From positions 1,974,001 to 2,038,000 of the forward strand of contig JARHVA010001472.1 of the NCBI GenBank assembly GCA_037957365.1: a DNA stretch of 64,000 nucleotides. Reading direction: 5' to 3'. The notes under the pieces are model-generated. The model did no database searches, was not told where the DNA came from, and saw only the letters and a list, made by a program, of their open reading frames with translations. Position numbers and translations under genes: made by a program. This DNA comes from Torreya grandis. Taxonomy: Eukaryota > Streptophyta > Pinopsida > Cupressales > Taxaceae. This document shows, in pieces, positions 1 to 12,599 of the stretch (its first letter is position 1; every line of letters begins with the position of its first letter).

Positions 1-256
1 CCTTTTTTTTTAATTGCTTTCACCAATTCTAGATTGTCTTGCATGAAATGGGAATGCTTCGATTATATTTGCCTTACGAGTCTGCTACGAACTTATTTTC
101 TAGAAATATATATCTAAATAAAAATCTAGCCTATGCTAAAAACTATTGAATATACTCACTCAGGATTATTCCTTTCATATTTAGAGGCAATGTAGACTAC
201 AATTACCCCTCATAAAACATCTAAAATTCCATCTCAATGGTGCAACTCTGATACCA
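1..256 (-). mobile_element. Internal end of a minus-strand Copia-like element, cut by the window edge
   Basis: Read on the minus strand, this is the start of the interior of an LTR element whose 5' LTR lies at 258-471. The primer binding site occupies 241-256. The rest is AT-rich with no recognisable protein, so it is probably untranslated leader. The element continues beyond base 1 and its coding part is not visible. The Copia assignment rests on the short LTR, the TGTTGG start and the initiator-Met type primer site. Confidence 0.5.
241..256 (-). other. Primer binding site, initiator tRNA-Met type
   Basis: On the minus strand the bases read TGGTATCAGAGTTGCA. The first eleven match the complement of the 3' end of plant initiator tRNA-Met, the usual primer for Copia and many gypsy reverse transcriptions. 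The site lies one base inside the LTR end, the expected spacing, and fixes both the LTR boundary and the element's orientation. Confidence 0.75.
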
Positions 257-257
257 A

Positions 258-471
258 TGATAGAATATGTAAAGCAAAATGCTTGAATGCTATGTTTTTT
301 TTATTGATCAACATAGGCATATATATACAAAGAGAAATTAGTTAATAGAACCGTAAACCTATAACCATTATGCCACCTAATCTATAAAATAAACATGAAA
401 CGAATGCTATAACAAATTGTGCTAACTAAGCGCTAATCACGATGCTAATGTAATATCAAATTTATCCAACA
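258..471 (-). repeat. Short Copia-type LTR (5' LTR of a minus-strand element)
   Basis: On the minus strand this 214 bp segment begins TGTTGGATAAATTTG and ends CTATCA, giving the TG...CA ends of an LTR, and is followed after one base by the primer binding site. It contains a TATA-like TATATATA run near 318-331 and an AATAAA signal near 301, in the order expected of U3-R. The partner LTR lies outside the window, so no target duplication can be checked. A solo LTR is unlikely because the primer site is present. Confidence 0.65.
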
Positions 472-641
472 AACACTACATAACCAAGGATTTAGATGAT
501 AAACTCACTTATATTATCATTTCAAATGAAATATTTAAATTTATTTCTTCATATCTTACTAATCCCAAATTAATTACTACATTATAAAACCTAAATTTTG
601 CATCCTCAAGGTGACCATAATATAATACCATTAAAGCTACT

Positions 642-1833
642 AACCCTAGTCCTCCTCCTGCTACCAATGTTGGGAATCCTCCTCCACCCAACAATCCTTC
701 TCCTCTAGTTAATACTACTCAACTCCTTGATCAAATACTTCAAAAAATGACCAATACACAAATCACTCATAGTAATCATATGATGCAAATGCAATCTCAT
801 ATATTACAAATGGCTAGTTAACTACATCAAGTCATCATGACTCAAACAAATTAGAAATTTATCCCTCCTCTTAGATTTTCCAAGGGGCATATCATACCTC
901 AAGATCTCATTCATAATAAAACGATTAAACATATTCAAAATGAACCTTTAGCTCCACTCATTATATCTATAGACATTATACACATCTCTTCAACTATCAC
1001 ATATGATGGGACTAAATATCCTACTATCTTTCTTAAACATTTTGGTAATATTTATAAGGAATATGTCCAAACTAACACCTTTTCTACCACCAAGCTCTTA
1101 GCCAAAAATTTTATTAGTAATGCACTTTAATGGTACAATCAACTTCCTAGACATTCCATTGCACAATTAGAGGATTTAGTCAATGCTCTAGTGAAGGAAT
1201 TCCAAAATAATTACTTTGTTGAAAATTACCTTAGCCATTTCATCAATGCCAAATAAATTATTAACAAATCTTCTCATGCTTTCATCAAATGATTCAAGTC
1301 TCTACCTCACAAAGTGGACCATAACATGAGTGATGCTACTCTCTTATAACTATTTGTTACTTCTCTTAAAGTTCATCTTCAATAAAAAGTTTGGATGTTT
1401 CCCTTAAAAATTTAGATGAAACCTTAGACAAATAAAAAATGCAAGACTTTCTTATGAGTCAATTTGAATCAGTTCAAGCAACTACTGAGGAATATTTTCA
1501 CTCATTTTTTCATAACATCAATTCATCTAAGCCTCCCCAACCTCAAAAGGGACCATATAATTCAAGATATTTTAACCAAATCCACCCTCCCTTACGTCTA
1601 GAAGAACTTCAAAAGAGATTTTCACCCTCTAAACCCATGAGCTTTCATCCTTCCAAACCCTCCTCCAAAATGGTAAAATCCTATTGAGTTTTGCTGGTGG
1701 CATGCTAAGATAGGTCATTCTCATGAGACTTATCATGATCTTAATAAATTCATTCTTACCTTATTGTTTGGTCCACATTTCAATCTTGATACTCTTACAA
1801 AAAAATGTTATCAAGACTATATTCAAATGTAAC
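642..1833 (+). pseudogene. gag: Broken Ty3/gypsy-type gag
   Basis: Reading frame 642, 645... encodes a Pro/Asn-rich start followed by a retrotransposon gag core from about 999: YDGTKYPTIFLKHF, then a WYNQLP block near 1130-1150 and an F..NY....F..A segment near 1215-1255. A zinc knuckle lies near 1692, C-x2-H-x4-H-x4 with the last Cys changed to Tyr. In-frame stops at the expected Gln or Trp positions (for example before WYNQL) look like C-to-T or G-to-A changes. The frame shifts near 1400 and returns near 1670. Gag would form the virus-like particle. No protease or polymerase follows: recognisable coding ends near 1833, where an unrelated AT-rich sequence begins. Confidence 0.7.
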
Positions 1834-2143
1834 ATCCCCACTAGGATCTACTTATAGTAACATTTTTTTTTAAAATTTAATAAATGTAGTATTTCATTAA
1901 AATTCACCACAAAAATCTAACTAGTGATCTAGATAAAAAACTTTGATTACATTAATTATAAATTAAGCATGTAACATCTATCTATCACTGATTACTATCA
2001 TCTGATGAAATAAGACCTAATTGAATATAGATTGTAATTATAGATATCTAACCTTGACTAGTATAATCATTCAACCACTACTGTCAATATACAAATTAGT
2101 AAATAATTATAGTTTAAAAATAATAATGTTTCATTATTAATAA

Positions 2144-2197
2144 TACAATACAAGATACAAGATATAAAATACAAGATACAAGATACAAGATACAAGG
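2144..2197. repeat. Short tandem repeat, unit ATACAAG
   Basis: About seven near-perfect copies of a seven-base unit ATACAAG follow one another, with one degenerate copy in the middle (TATAAAAT). This is a simple microsatellite and no function is visible. Confidence 0.85.
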
Positions 2198-3377
2198 CTC
2201 CATGGAGCATAAGTTCCTGAACTCCAGTATCTATGGCAATCTCAAGTGTAATCTCCAGATAAGTACTATTGTGGGGAAGGAGAGCATCATCTGAGCACTT
2301 TTCCACACCAACCATGAACCATCAATCCCCTACAGAATCCCCCATTAGGGAATGGCCCTCCCTTCATGGATGAGTAGATAGTGATGGTGTGAAAATCTAG
2401 AGAGACAAATTAGTACCCATGTGTTGTATGATTTCTAAGAACATGAAGCGTACCATAAATAAATACGTTATAACATGATATTGCATAAACATGTAAATCA
2501 TACATATGAAATGACAATGTTTAACTAACATTACTGTGGCCAATTTTTTTAAAAGTTATTGATCTTTAGGATTAGTCAAATTCATACACCCCACTTGACC
2601 ATATTACCTTCATCTAGCATTGGTGATGCTAATAAGCTAGTGAAGTCTGTCTCACTACTTACTTAGTACCAGTAATATGAGATTTAGTTAACTTGAATAT
2701 AACCAGTAAATTCATACAGATTACTTCCTACTAGTAGGTATAAAATATGCTAAACACAAGAATAATCAAAAGGCATACATTTTGTCTATCAAACATTTGA
2801 ATGTATCTCTACTAAACTATTTACACATATATAGTAATAAGCATAACACATAGAGTTTATAACAACTAGGTATAATCTATTTACTTAGTCTATGCATTTC
2901 TATTTTTCGTAATTAGATTCAAATATATAGTACATTCTATGACAAGCAATAATATCACAATCCATCATTCTCATGTACACACTACTCAGTTTCAATAACC
3001 AGTCATATTAAAAAAAGTCATAATTCTCACAAAACCATAATATTTCATTTAAACAACTTGTTATATTTTTTGAAGGTAGTATGCATGTATAAATAGTGTT
3101 ATATACTTCAAGAATCTATGACTTAATTTTTAACAGACAATAAACTATAAATGTAAGCACATATCTCAATGCATTAATATATTCTATGTATGTATATGTT
3201 CTTGTATGTATTAATATAATCATAATATGTAACATATATAAGTTTTCAAACAATATATAAATACTATATGCCAACAATAATCTATAATCTTAATCAAGGA
3301 CTTCATATGATTTCAACAACCATTACAACTTCCCTTTTCACAAAATACATTAAAAATTTATTATAAGATGTTATTAC

Positions 3378-3683
3378 TTATAAAATATTAATGAACCGAG
3401 TGTTATATTCAATAGATAATTTATAACCATATTCTACTCTTTTTAGGTTCATTGACCTACAATTTATCATACAAACACTCACATAGTTCGAACATATATA
3501 GTCCATGGGTTTAATTGGAAAATTCACACAGTCTTGAGTAACCACCCATTTATTATTTTTATTGGGAGCCAAGACTTTAGCATAAATTTTTTGAGGCTTA
3601 TCCATTATGTGTTGCTTGAGATCCATACCCAAATAATTTAATTTTGGGGATATAACATTTATTTTAACTTTAAGAGCCCACAA
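3378..3683 (-). CDS. Hypothetical 101-codon ORF, unrecognised
   Basis: An uninterrupted minus-strand ORF of 101 codons with balanced amino-acid use, unlike the Phe/Leu/Tyr-rich chance ORFs around it. I recognise no domain, signal peptide or membrane segment. It sits in AT-rich DNA with no related ORF beside it and no visible promoter. It may be a scrap of an old element's coding region or chance. Confidence 0.12.
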   Translation of the reverse strand: MWALKVKINVISPKLNYLGMDLKQHIMDKPQKIYAKVLAPNKNNKWVVTQDCVNFPIKPMDYICSNYVSVCMINCRSMNLKRVEYGYKLSIEYNTRFINIL

Positions 3684-4198
3684 GCTCTCATCAACATATT
3701 AGAATTTTGAGAATGAAAATCATCCAAGCTTTGTTTTACAAATATATATAATGACATCTCATATATATATATCACTATTTAAAATAGTTTATATAACATT
3801 CAAACACTCATAATTGATACAAGAATATCCTATGTTTTAGTTTTACATAGTTTGTTTTGTAGTCAACAATATTTTTAGTACAAAGTTAATGAATATTATG
3901 TGCTGATGTTTATAGTTCACAACCCATAACCTTATCTGAATATTATATAGTACACATTTATGTAAGCTAAATATTATCTTAGCTATGTGTTATTTATTTT
4001 TATATGGCTAGTGCTAAAAAATAATCGATTATAATCTAATTAATGAGAGCTCAACATAGAGTTCAATGGCCTAAGTTGCTCAACCTTTTACTTAGTTTGC
4101 TAATGAAATACACAATTTGCTCTTCTTAAATATCATAATATCAAGTCATATGTTTTCATAGTATGAATAAAAATATTCCTCATGTCATTATTATATGT

Positions 4199-4500
4199 GA
4201 ATCCTTGTTTTTTTTAAGATGTCCAAAAAGCATACAATATATACCTCAACGTACTGTCTTAATATCAGATCATTATGGTATTTATATCACTATATAAATA
4301 CCAAACATATTCCCAATATCAGAGTACTGTGAATCATTGAATCATTGTCTATGTAAAAATACCAACTATGAAGCATATATCATTATCTTAAATATAAATA
4401 TTATATCACTGTCATAAAAATACTAACTGTTGTGGATCACTATCTTAAATATCAGAGCACTATGGTAAATTATATCACTGTATACACAATCGATATATCC
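4199..4500. repeat. Degenerate tandem repeat with TATCACT / AATACCAA blocks
   Basis: Blocks such as TATCACT, AATATCAGA and AATACCAA recur at uneven spacing of about 45-60 bases, which suggests an old, strongly diverged tandem array. No coding function is visible. Confidence 0.4.
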
Positions 4501-4553
4501 TTAATGTTAATTTACACTCAATTTATATATTTATAGTTTCCCAGATTAGGAAG

Positions 4554-4556
<3 letters not shown>

Positions 4557-4619
<63 letters not shown>
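4557..4619. repeat. (AT)n microsatellite, about 63 bp
   Basis: An uninterrupted AT dinucleotide run, the longest simple repeat in the window. Its purity contrasts with the decayed sequence around it, as expected of a locus that changes length by slippage. Confidence 0.97.
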
Positions 4620-4620
<1 letters not shown>

Positions 4621-5311
4621 TCATCCCTATATATTTATAATTTAAGGGCACTACCAACTTGGTAAAAGTATTCAAGCTGAAGTAGCATGATCCAAATTTT
4701 TTTTACTCAACTTGGTCTATACCTCCTCAATGCATTGCTGCTCCTCTCTCCACGTTGTCCTTTGCACCTTTCCTTCTCCCACTCGCACTGCAAACTATTT
4801 TTTCCTTCTATTACCCCTCTTATCTTCTATGCCATGCCTCTTCCTTTCTTTCCCTTACATGAATAATGCATTTTGTTTAAAGCTGCCATTTTTTTTCTTT
4901 TTGTGTTTTTTTCCCCCATATATATATTTTTTATAATTTTATACTACTAATTGACTCTTTTAACATTAACTTATAAAAGAGTTTAAAGTGTATCTATTTC
5001 CATAATAATTTGAAAATAATTAGCTTGCTAATTTTGTTAATGCATTCGACCTTATACTAAGGAATTGACTAGGCATTCCAAACAACATCTATGTTTAGTT
5101 CATTGGTTAGTCTTAGAACATAATGAAATATTTGAAATAACCTAGTAAAAATAAACAATATCATGACCTTAATAATTATGTTTCTAATATAAAGTTGATT
5201 ATATTCTTTTAACCATAATGGTACTTCAAACAACTATTATATCAAAACATAATAGTATTATAATAATGTAATCATTATTTATTAATACATCATACGTATT
5301 ATCTATGTACT

Positions 5312-5338
5312 TATATATATATATATATATATATATAT
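5312..5338. repeat. (TA)n microsatellite
   Basis: A pure TA dinucleotide run of about 27 bases in non-coding DNA. Confidence 0.95.
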
Positions 5339-6458
5339 CAAGGCATTTAATTCATACAATGATATTCCTAAATATCATACAGATAAATAGCTAATGTTCT
5401 CAAACATTAATAAAACATGATGGTTAAGCTATATGTTCGATCATGAATTCCATAACATGACATAATCATATTGCTACATTATACATTCAATCTACGTACA
5501 ATATACATAATGAAATTGCATAAGATTAATTACACATAAGAATTAAATTGAATTAACACATACATATACAATTATCTAAATGCAGATAACATAAAAAATG
5601 TACAAATGCTAGCAATTCAAATAATGCATATAACATGTACTATATAATATGGTGTGTGCATGGGTTCTAGCCATTTCTCTGTCATCCCCAAACACCTCTA
5701 TATATGTCACCCTATTTGATGATGCTCTCCCTCCATCATGCTCTGAGGTATGAATCTATCCTACGTCAAACTCACAACAAGAAGGTAGTTAGTCCATAAC
5801 ATCATGACATATATCATAAAATACTACTGTAATAACAAATCAATATTATCATAATGTAAAGACTATACCATATAGCTAACTCATAACAATGAAATCATGA
5901 AATAAAAGTAACATACAATAATCCCATAACAAAATATGACTTACAACTTAGTTAATAATAATCAAATCAAATTATCAATCATAAAAATCCATGAATAATC
6001 AAGCAAATTTGCTTAGTGAGAAATCAAGATGTAACATCAAACCTCACAAGCCTAATATAAAGAATCATAATCACATCAATATCACCTACATAATGATAAA
6101 AAAATAGTTACCCATACATCCATCTCATCCACTAATGTTGTCCAACCCACCATTGATCATTATTCATACATCAATAAAGAAATAATAACTTACATGAACA
6201 ACTTTAAATAACTAGTTGCATTCCTCAAACCTAAACCTCTTAGGTCACATGAACCCAAGGAACAACTAGTTAAAATTCCTACTCCAAAGAACATCATAAA
6301 TGGTCCTCCTTTACCTTATACACCTCTTGAGTAAACACCCTATGTCACTTTTAACATCCTTAAAAACCAACATATTAACACATTTACTCATCTCCAACTG
6401 CACTTGCCAACCCAATGCAATTCATTCTAATAGCTACAATTCACCTCATTCCATATCA

Positions 6459-6571
6459 CATGTTAGGTCATCTTATGATGCCCATTCACATAACACTTTA
6501 GACTTTGGGGCATCTTGTGATGCCCATTCCACATCTATTTACCCTTTGGGGCATCCTATGATACCCACTCT
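6459..6571 (+). repeat. Minisatellite, 41-42 bp period, three units
   Basis: The core GGGCATCNTRTGATGCCCA starts near 6466, 6508 and 6549, so the period is 41-42 bases. Each core is itself nearly palindromic (GGGCATC...GATGCCC). The same minisatellite, with the same period and in reverse complement, occurs at 43781-43930 inside the 40-47 kb element, which ties this segment to that family. Confidence 0.8.
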
Positions 6572-7643
6572 TCTTTTATATTGCATAATAACAAACAAAT
6601 TCAACTTCAAGAAACCTTTCGAGATAAATAAGATTGTATTTCACATGTTCATTTTTGATATAGACATCAACATATATTTTGATTATTAATTTTGTCTCAT
6701 GTTTCTTTATTTTTGTGCATATTATTTCATTTAGTTTCACTTTACTTACACCACTATTTCCTCTAGGTTATTTGGTTTTACTTCACTTTGCTTAAACCAT
6801 TTTTCCTTTTTTAGTTAATTGATTTTATTTCATTTTTATTTAAACCTTTTTTCCCTTATGGTTCTTATATATCACTTTAATTGTTATCATTTATCACATT
6901 TATGTCAATCTTTCCCTTAGTATTTTTATGACTCTTTAGTACTTATTTGATTTCCCCCTATTTTGGAATGACTACTACTTTCATTAGTGCTCATGATAGA
7001 TACTTTATAGTTTAGTACATATTTCTTAGTGACATGACTATAATAGCATAGCCCCATCCCCTTCATATTACCATTTTACCTCGTGATTAGCTATGAGCAT
7101 ATATATCATTGTATCACTTACTACATAGATATATATTTCGTAATCCTCATATTTACCTTATTTCCTTTCATTTGAGGCATACATAGGTTAGTTTTGATAT
7201 CACACGCTTACTTGTGGGCAAGTCTAGGAGTCTTTAGACATCATGATATGTAGGTGATTTTTTCTAGTGACCTAGTATAAGATAACGTGTGTTCATCACC
7301 TATTTCAGTAATGATTGGTTCTTCAAATCTGTATTGAAGAGGAATAGAAAAATCCAAAAGATTTAAAATTAAAATCATAAAATAAATAGAAAGAAATGAT
7401 TAAAAGGTAAAAATAATTTTAAAATTTAGATCACACTAAAAAAACATGATATTTGGCACATCTCCTATATTATTCAAAGCTCAAACTCCATAGTTGGCTT
7501 CATGATAGATTCAAGGTTCACTAGGGTGAGGTATTATTATATCATATACTCAATGCCACCTACTTTATTTCATAAGTACCCAATATTCATAGTATAATGG
7601 TAGCTCTATAAGGGGTCTTAAGGAATGGGGAACATGTTTTGGG
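6572..7643 (+). mobile_element. T-rich remnant of an old LTR element, left part
   Basis: This has no coding sequence. Just after the minisatellite, about 6597-6670 resembles the reverse complement of roughly 43670-43750 in the 40-47 kb element (shared start AATTCAACTTCAA, then a run of matching blocks). It is therefore inferred to be internal sequence of a plus-strand relative of that element. It is interrupted at 7643 by the 7644-15749 insertion and appears to resume at 15750 and 22781. Confidence 0.45.
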
Positions 7644-8827
7644 TGATTTAACAATTTTGAAAATAATTGAGGTTTTATTATTAATTTAGCTAAAGGGTCT
7701 AGATTGATAAATTAGTAAATAATATGTGGTAAATAATCTATTAATTTGTGAAAATTATTGGTAATTAGATCTTTTCTAAAAATAGTAATAAGAGGGAGAA
7801 AATAAGACTTAGCTTAAACTATGCTGATCCGATTGAGATAAGATCTGATATTCACTATAAAGGCCTGGAACACTATCAAAAGCATGATTATAAATTTCAT
7901 TTTCTTATTGGATATGAGTTACAAAAGTGGAAAAGAGAGGAACCAACACTATAGTTCTTATTCGACGCTATTGTCCCGAGGATCTGAGCTTTCTAGGTTT
8001 TTGTTTGGTAGGTCTGTGTTACCCTATCTTTGAAGTTTCGGTATCCAAAAGTCTATAGAGCTCCCTATAGAGTAGATTTTATCTTCAAACCATATCTTCC
8101 ATTATAATTTGACCAATTTAGAATAAGAGGGGGGGGTGGTTAGTGTGTGTAAGATTCACTAGACGTGGATCAACACCCCTTATATGGGCATGCTTCCTAC
8201 ATACCAATACTCCAAAGAGGGATCAAGCCATACGTAGTTATCCCTTCAAAAGTGCTTGGTGCAATTTTGATATAAAAATGTAGATAAATGCTAAATTAGG
8301 TGTGCTTGAGATGACTAGGGACTAGTATAAGGATTCAAATAAGTTAGAAATAGTATGGGATGGTTGTATGTAGAGAATAGGGAAATGTGCTTGAGTAGTC
8401 TTACTTGCTTTGTGATATTTGCCAACCCTTTAAAAATAATATTTGAATGGGATTTTATAGGGATATATTGGTCATGGATTGAATTTTATCATGTTAGGTT
8501 GACAAATATAAATATGAAAAACTAAAAGGAATTGACCGTTGAGGCTAGAAATAGACTTTAATAATAGTGCCAAAAGCAGACAAGAGTGGAATTAGTGTTA
8601 TAGTCCTAGTGTGGTGATATTGTATTGGGTAGATGAGACTTAGGGGGATGGATTGGTCATGAAAAGAGGGTCTTAAATCAGCTGATATCAAGTCCAAAAC
8701 ACTATGGATGATTGGGAATCAGTGAAAATAAGCCTATGAGGGTCATGAGAAAAATTAAGAGGGATCTATGGATTGGGAGTCATAAGCCACACTCAAGTTA
8801 CCAATTTTGCATTTTTATATGACTAAA
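7644..8827 (-). repeat. LTR (3' LTR of the minus-strand Tat-like element)
   Basis: About 1.18 kb, alignable by eye along its whole length with 14558-15749. The inner end is followed by TTTGTCCCCCG, the complement of a polypurine tract, which marks this as the 3' LTR. The terminal CA seen in the other copy is AA here. A TATA-like CATATAAGG is present on the minus strand near 8180-8190 and is lost in the other LTR. Confidence 0.85.
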
Positions 8828-11800
8828 TTTGTCCCCCGTTTATTATAATGATGCAACAAAGTGAAATACTAGGATAAAGGAAAAAGATAAAACATGCCCA
8901 AACTTACCTATAAGGGTGAAGCTTATGATGCTATTGTGATGCTAGGTTGTGCATAGAGAGAGCATGCTATGAAGTGTGAGTCTGCAAAAAATAAAAGAGT
9001 AGATCAGTTATTACTAAATAAATTATATTTAAAATAAGAATGTGTAAAGTTAGATAAGAAATAGGAAGAGAAGGAATGAATACACCTCATCGAGTACATA
9101 AACTAATACAAAACCTATTATGATGTTGAGTAATGCTAAGTAATGTTATACTAAGAGTAATATCTTGAATAGAGCTGAGCACTCAATTATATAGAAAGTG
9201 GTTCAAGAATGTGAAGGTTGGCCCTTTGGCTCCATCATCACCTACTAAGTGAAGCTAGGTGATCATGCATGTGTTAATCAATGATTGGACTATGTGTGTA
9301 ATCCCTCTAAATAGGTAGCTCAAGAATACAAAGGCTAGCTATACCTTTAGCTCCATTGTTGCCCCATAAAGTGAAGCTATAAACTAATATCAGTATGAAA
9401 TGTATGCTATATGAGATGGCTCCTGAAGCTCATGAATGTGCTATGATCTATAAATGTTGGTATGGATAGCTAAATGTATACTAGAAATAAGGCCACTCAC
9501 TTTGAAAGATAGAGATTAGGCTTATATGAAAGCCACTCTAAAACTGTGAATCTAGCTTATGTGGAAGCCACTTGAGAACTTGGGAACTTAGGAACTCAAG
9601 AATGTGGAGGGTAGGATTGTATGAAAGCCACTCCAAATTAATGTGAACCACATACAGATGGAATAAGGCATGCAACTATTGAGAATGCCTAGGTAATACT
9701 AAACTCAAGAAGAAAAAAACAAATGTACTACACACATTGCCCCCAATCACTTGTGTATAAAACATGGATTCTGATATGGAAGTTATACCAACTACCCTAT
9801 CTAAAAATGGAAGTGAGAGACATCATGTCATGCGTGATGCCCCCTATATCTATATTCTCTAAAGAAAACTATACTAAAACTGCTAAATCTGGTTTGAACT
9901 ATAGCTAAAAAAACTGTATCTAAACTTACCTTTCTATTTGTTTCTAGAAAATTTGGTTTTTTTGCTATTTGGACAAGAGTGCTAGAAATAGATAGTAATG
10001 CCATTAGTGCTGTAGTCTAGTCTTGACACTATTGTCTTGGGCCAAATTAGATGACTATTCTAAATTTTTCATTATCTGCTTGGTTTGATGTCTAGTTGCT
10101 ATTCTGAGTGTTATAAAATTGGATTTTTTTGTTTATAAGAGATATGATCTCTATGAAAAAACATTTATTTTTTGCTCCCTATTCTAAGGGTAGGAATGGA
10201 GACCTTGTAATGACTGCCCTCAAAATAAAGATCCCTACAAGTGTGTTATGCTATAAAATATATGATATAGTAATGATAATTGACAAGATATCTCAAGATA
10301 TAACTTGGTTTATTTTGAGAGATTGTTAAATCAACAAGGGTATGCCTAGATATATATAACAATGGAAAAACATGTGCAATATACTAAACTAGAACTAGAA
10401 GTGTTAGTTGTCATAGAGGGCTGGAGTATGATATCCATCATGGCATCCAAGAAAGAAACATAAATGCATGATATGGATCATGGCATTAAATAATGAGAAT
10501 TATATAAGTAACAAGCACATAAGGCAAGAATCAAGAAACATACAAGGGTGGCCAAGGGGCCAAACAAACAAGGGACATAGGCACATGCCACTCAAATTAG
10601 AAAGCAAGCATACAAGATATGTTTAAATGCCACATGCACATACATTTGAAACAATCAAATTAGTGTGAAATCCATAATCCAATAAAATATTACATGCAAG
10701 GGACATTGGAAAATGTCCAAAGGCACATACATGGATGGAAGCAAAATACATTGGCAAATATCCTAAGGCACATATCAAAAATAATTAGGAACTATAAATG
10801 CAATCACATCAAGCTACACTAAGCAAGAAGATAAAGCATATAAATATTGGAAACTATAATCACATTTAACTAATTAAAGCAAGAGTATGAAAGTATGCAA
10901 GACATGTTAGTACAAGACTAGGTATATGTAAAGAAATACACAAGTGCTAAATAATAGTGAGTGTCATTAGAGTAATCTATGTAAGCTAGTAAATAATGTA
11001 CATCAACATGATAACTAGAGTGTGTGGTGTAGAAATGGCATATCTTGGATGTTTTAGTCATGTAGGAGATGTCCCCAGGGGGAAGATATATCAATGTGCA
11101 TCTTGCATGCAAGAGTAGGATGCCCCCTCAATGGGTAGAGTGAAGCAATCAAAGGTCTAGAAATTATTGCATACACTCAAAGAAGATCAAGTGAAGTATG
11201 GTAATATAGATAAATCAACAAATAATAACATAGAATAGAAAATTTTAGTCTAGCATAGGAGTAAAAATATAAAGCATGGAGGATGCATATAATCAAGATG
11301 TTTTTATGTTTGTAAAATATTTGAATGTTTTTGGATTTTGAAATTTTGTATTGTTTTTTTATTTTGAGAATATTTGAACTATGTACAATCAATCATAGGG
11401 AAATTATGTAAAATTAAGCATATGAGACTATGTACAAGTAGGCTAAGAAAAGGTGATACTAATTGATGAGTCTCATGGGAGACTCCCTATCATGGTGTCC
11501 TATATCAAGGGAGGAATTGTGCATGATTGGGAAACATGATGGAGATGTTATAGTATGGATCTAAAAGCTATACATTCTATAAATGCTCTAAAATATTTGA
11601 AGGGGGAACTGACTATGGGGTCCCCCTGTAACTCTAAAAAGTGGATTCAACTATAGAGATATTAGGGACCCATATGGTAGTAGGAGACGCTTTCTAAACA
11701 TGTGCTCCACGTGTAGATGCATGAGATCTCAATGAGATTGCCTTGGGTGTAAATAATGTAGCTGGAAGCTATCTAAAATACTAAAGCTATGGAGGTGTAT

Positions 11801-11905
11801 GAACCCTCTATACATGTGATATATGTATCAACTATGTCCAAATGTTTACTAGAGGAAGAATTGGAATTAGTGGAGAAATTATAACTAGTGGAAAAGCTAA
11901 AACTG
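8828..11905. other. Non-coding 3' interior of the Tat-like element, decayed tandem repeats
   Basis: About 3.1 kb between protease and 3' LTR without any recognisable protein. Repeated blocks include GTGAAGCTA near 9251 and 9371, GAAAGCCACTC near 9526 and 9620, and CAAGGGACAT with GGCACAT phrases near 10570-10770. Long non-coding repeat-filled interiors are known for Tat/Ogre-type elements. Small ORFs here are chance. Confidence 0.6.
9190..9640. repeat. Decayed tandem repeats inside the Tat-like element
   Basis: Two repeat families lie side by side. One, with GCTCAAGAAT and TTTAGCTCCAT-like blocks followed by AAGTGAAGCTA, has copies near 9195-9262 and 9305-9380. The other, built on TATGAAAGCCACT, recurs near 9515, 9557 and 9615. 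The units are diverged, so the array predates much of the decay. Confidence 0.55.
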
Positions 11906-11909
11906 GTGA

Positions 11910-12320
11910 TTATGGAATAGTAGATGGCTTTAAATTTAGTAGTGGTAACTCATATAGAACTCCACCAATTGTAACAACTTGATTAACATGAATGAATTTC
12001 ATGCATCTATGAAATGTAGAAGGTACTGCACAAAGTTTTTGAATCCATGGTCGACCAAGTAACATATCAAAAACTCCTACATTGGGAACAATAGTGAATG
12101 GTGTGGCCACGTGTGTTGGACCAACTTATAGAGGAAGTACAATCTCACCTAATGAACTCTGTATGTTCCCATGAAATCCACTAATAACTATGTCTATCAG
12201 GGTAATATCCTATTTTGAATATCCCAAATGCTATATTAATGTCATAGAATACATGTTTACACTAGATCCATTATTGATAAGAACACTATGCATAGGATGA
12301 TTATGAATGTAAGCTCTTAT
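11910..12320 (-). pseudogene. Retropepsin-like protease remnant
   Basis: On the minus strand near 12290-12240 the reading is HSVLINNGSSVNMYS. This matches the aspartic protease active site of plant Tat-type gypsy elements (usually I-D-N-G-S), with the catalytic Asp changed to Asn. After a frameshift the 66-codon ORF 11910-12110 continues with FDMLLGRPWIQ, the C-terminal signature of these proteases, then KFIHVNQVVTI. The enzyme would have cleaved gag. The lost Asp, the frameshift and internal stops make it inactive. It lies directly downstream of gag in the order expected of gypsy elements. Confidence 0.75.
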
Positions 12321-12599
12321 AAAGAGTACATGATAATTTGAATCATACTCAAAAATCTCCTACTATGAGAAGGAGATGGAAGGTCTATCTAGAAATCTAG
12401 AATTGTATACACCAATCATGTTTCTCAAAAGATGTGATTCAACTAGAGGTGCCCTATATATATCTAGTGGTGGATGCATATGATATGCATGGTGAACGCC
12501 TGATGTGTCCTCTGTCTCCTATTTTAAATGCTATGGAAAAGGATCTAAGAAGATTTTCAAAGCTTTATAAAATATTTTCTTTACTTTAGGAGGCTCAAC

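Larger units (their letters stand above)
1834..6250. other. AT-rich non-coding stretch with microsatellites
   Basis: I recognise no protein or RNA gene here. The stretch is very AT-rich and contains a heptamer repeat at 2144-2197, a degenerate repeat at 4199-4500 and TA repeats at 4557-4619 and 5312-5338. Short ORFs on both strands have skewed, low-complexity composition. It starts at a possible LTR-like TGTAACATCCCC (1828-1839), but I found no second copy. It may contain remains of old elements that are no longer recognisable by eye. Confidence 0.5.

Noticed and set aside
1828..1839. TGTAACATCCCC as the start of an LTR
   Set aside because: The string looks like a gypsy LTR start and lies where the gag reading ends, but I found no second copy, primer site or matching end in the window.
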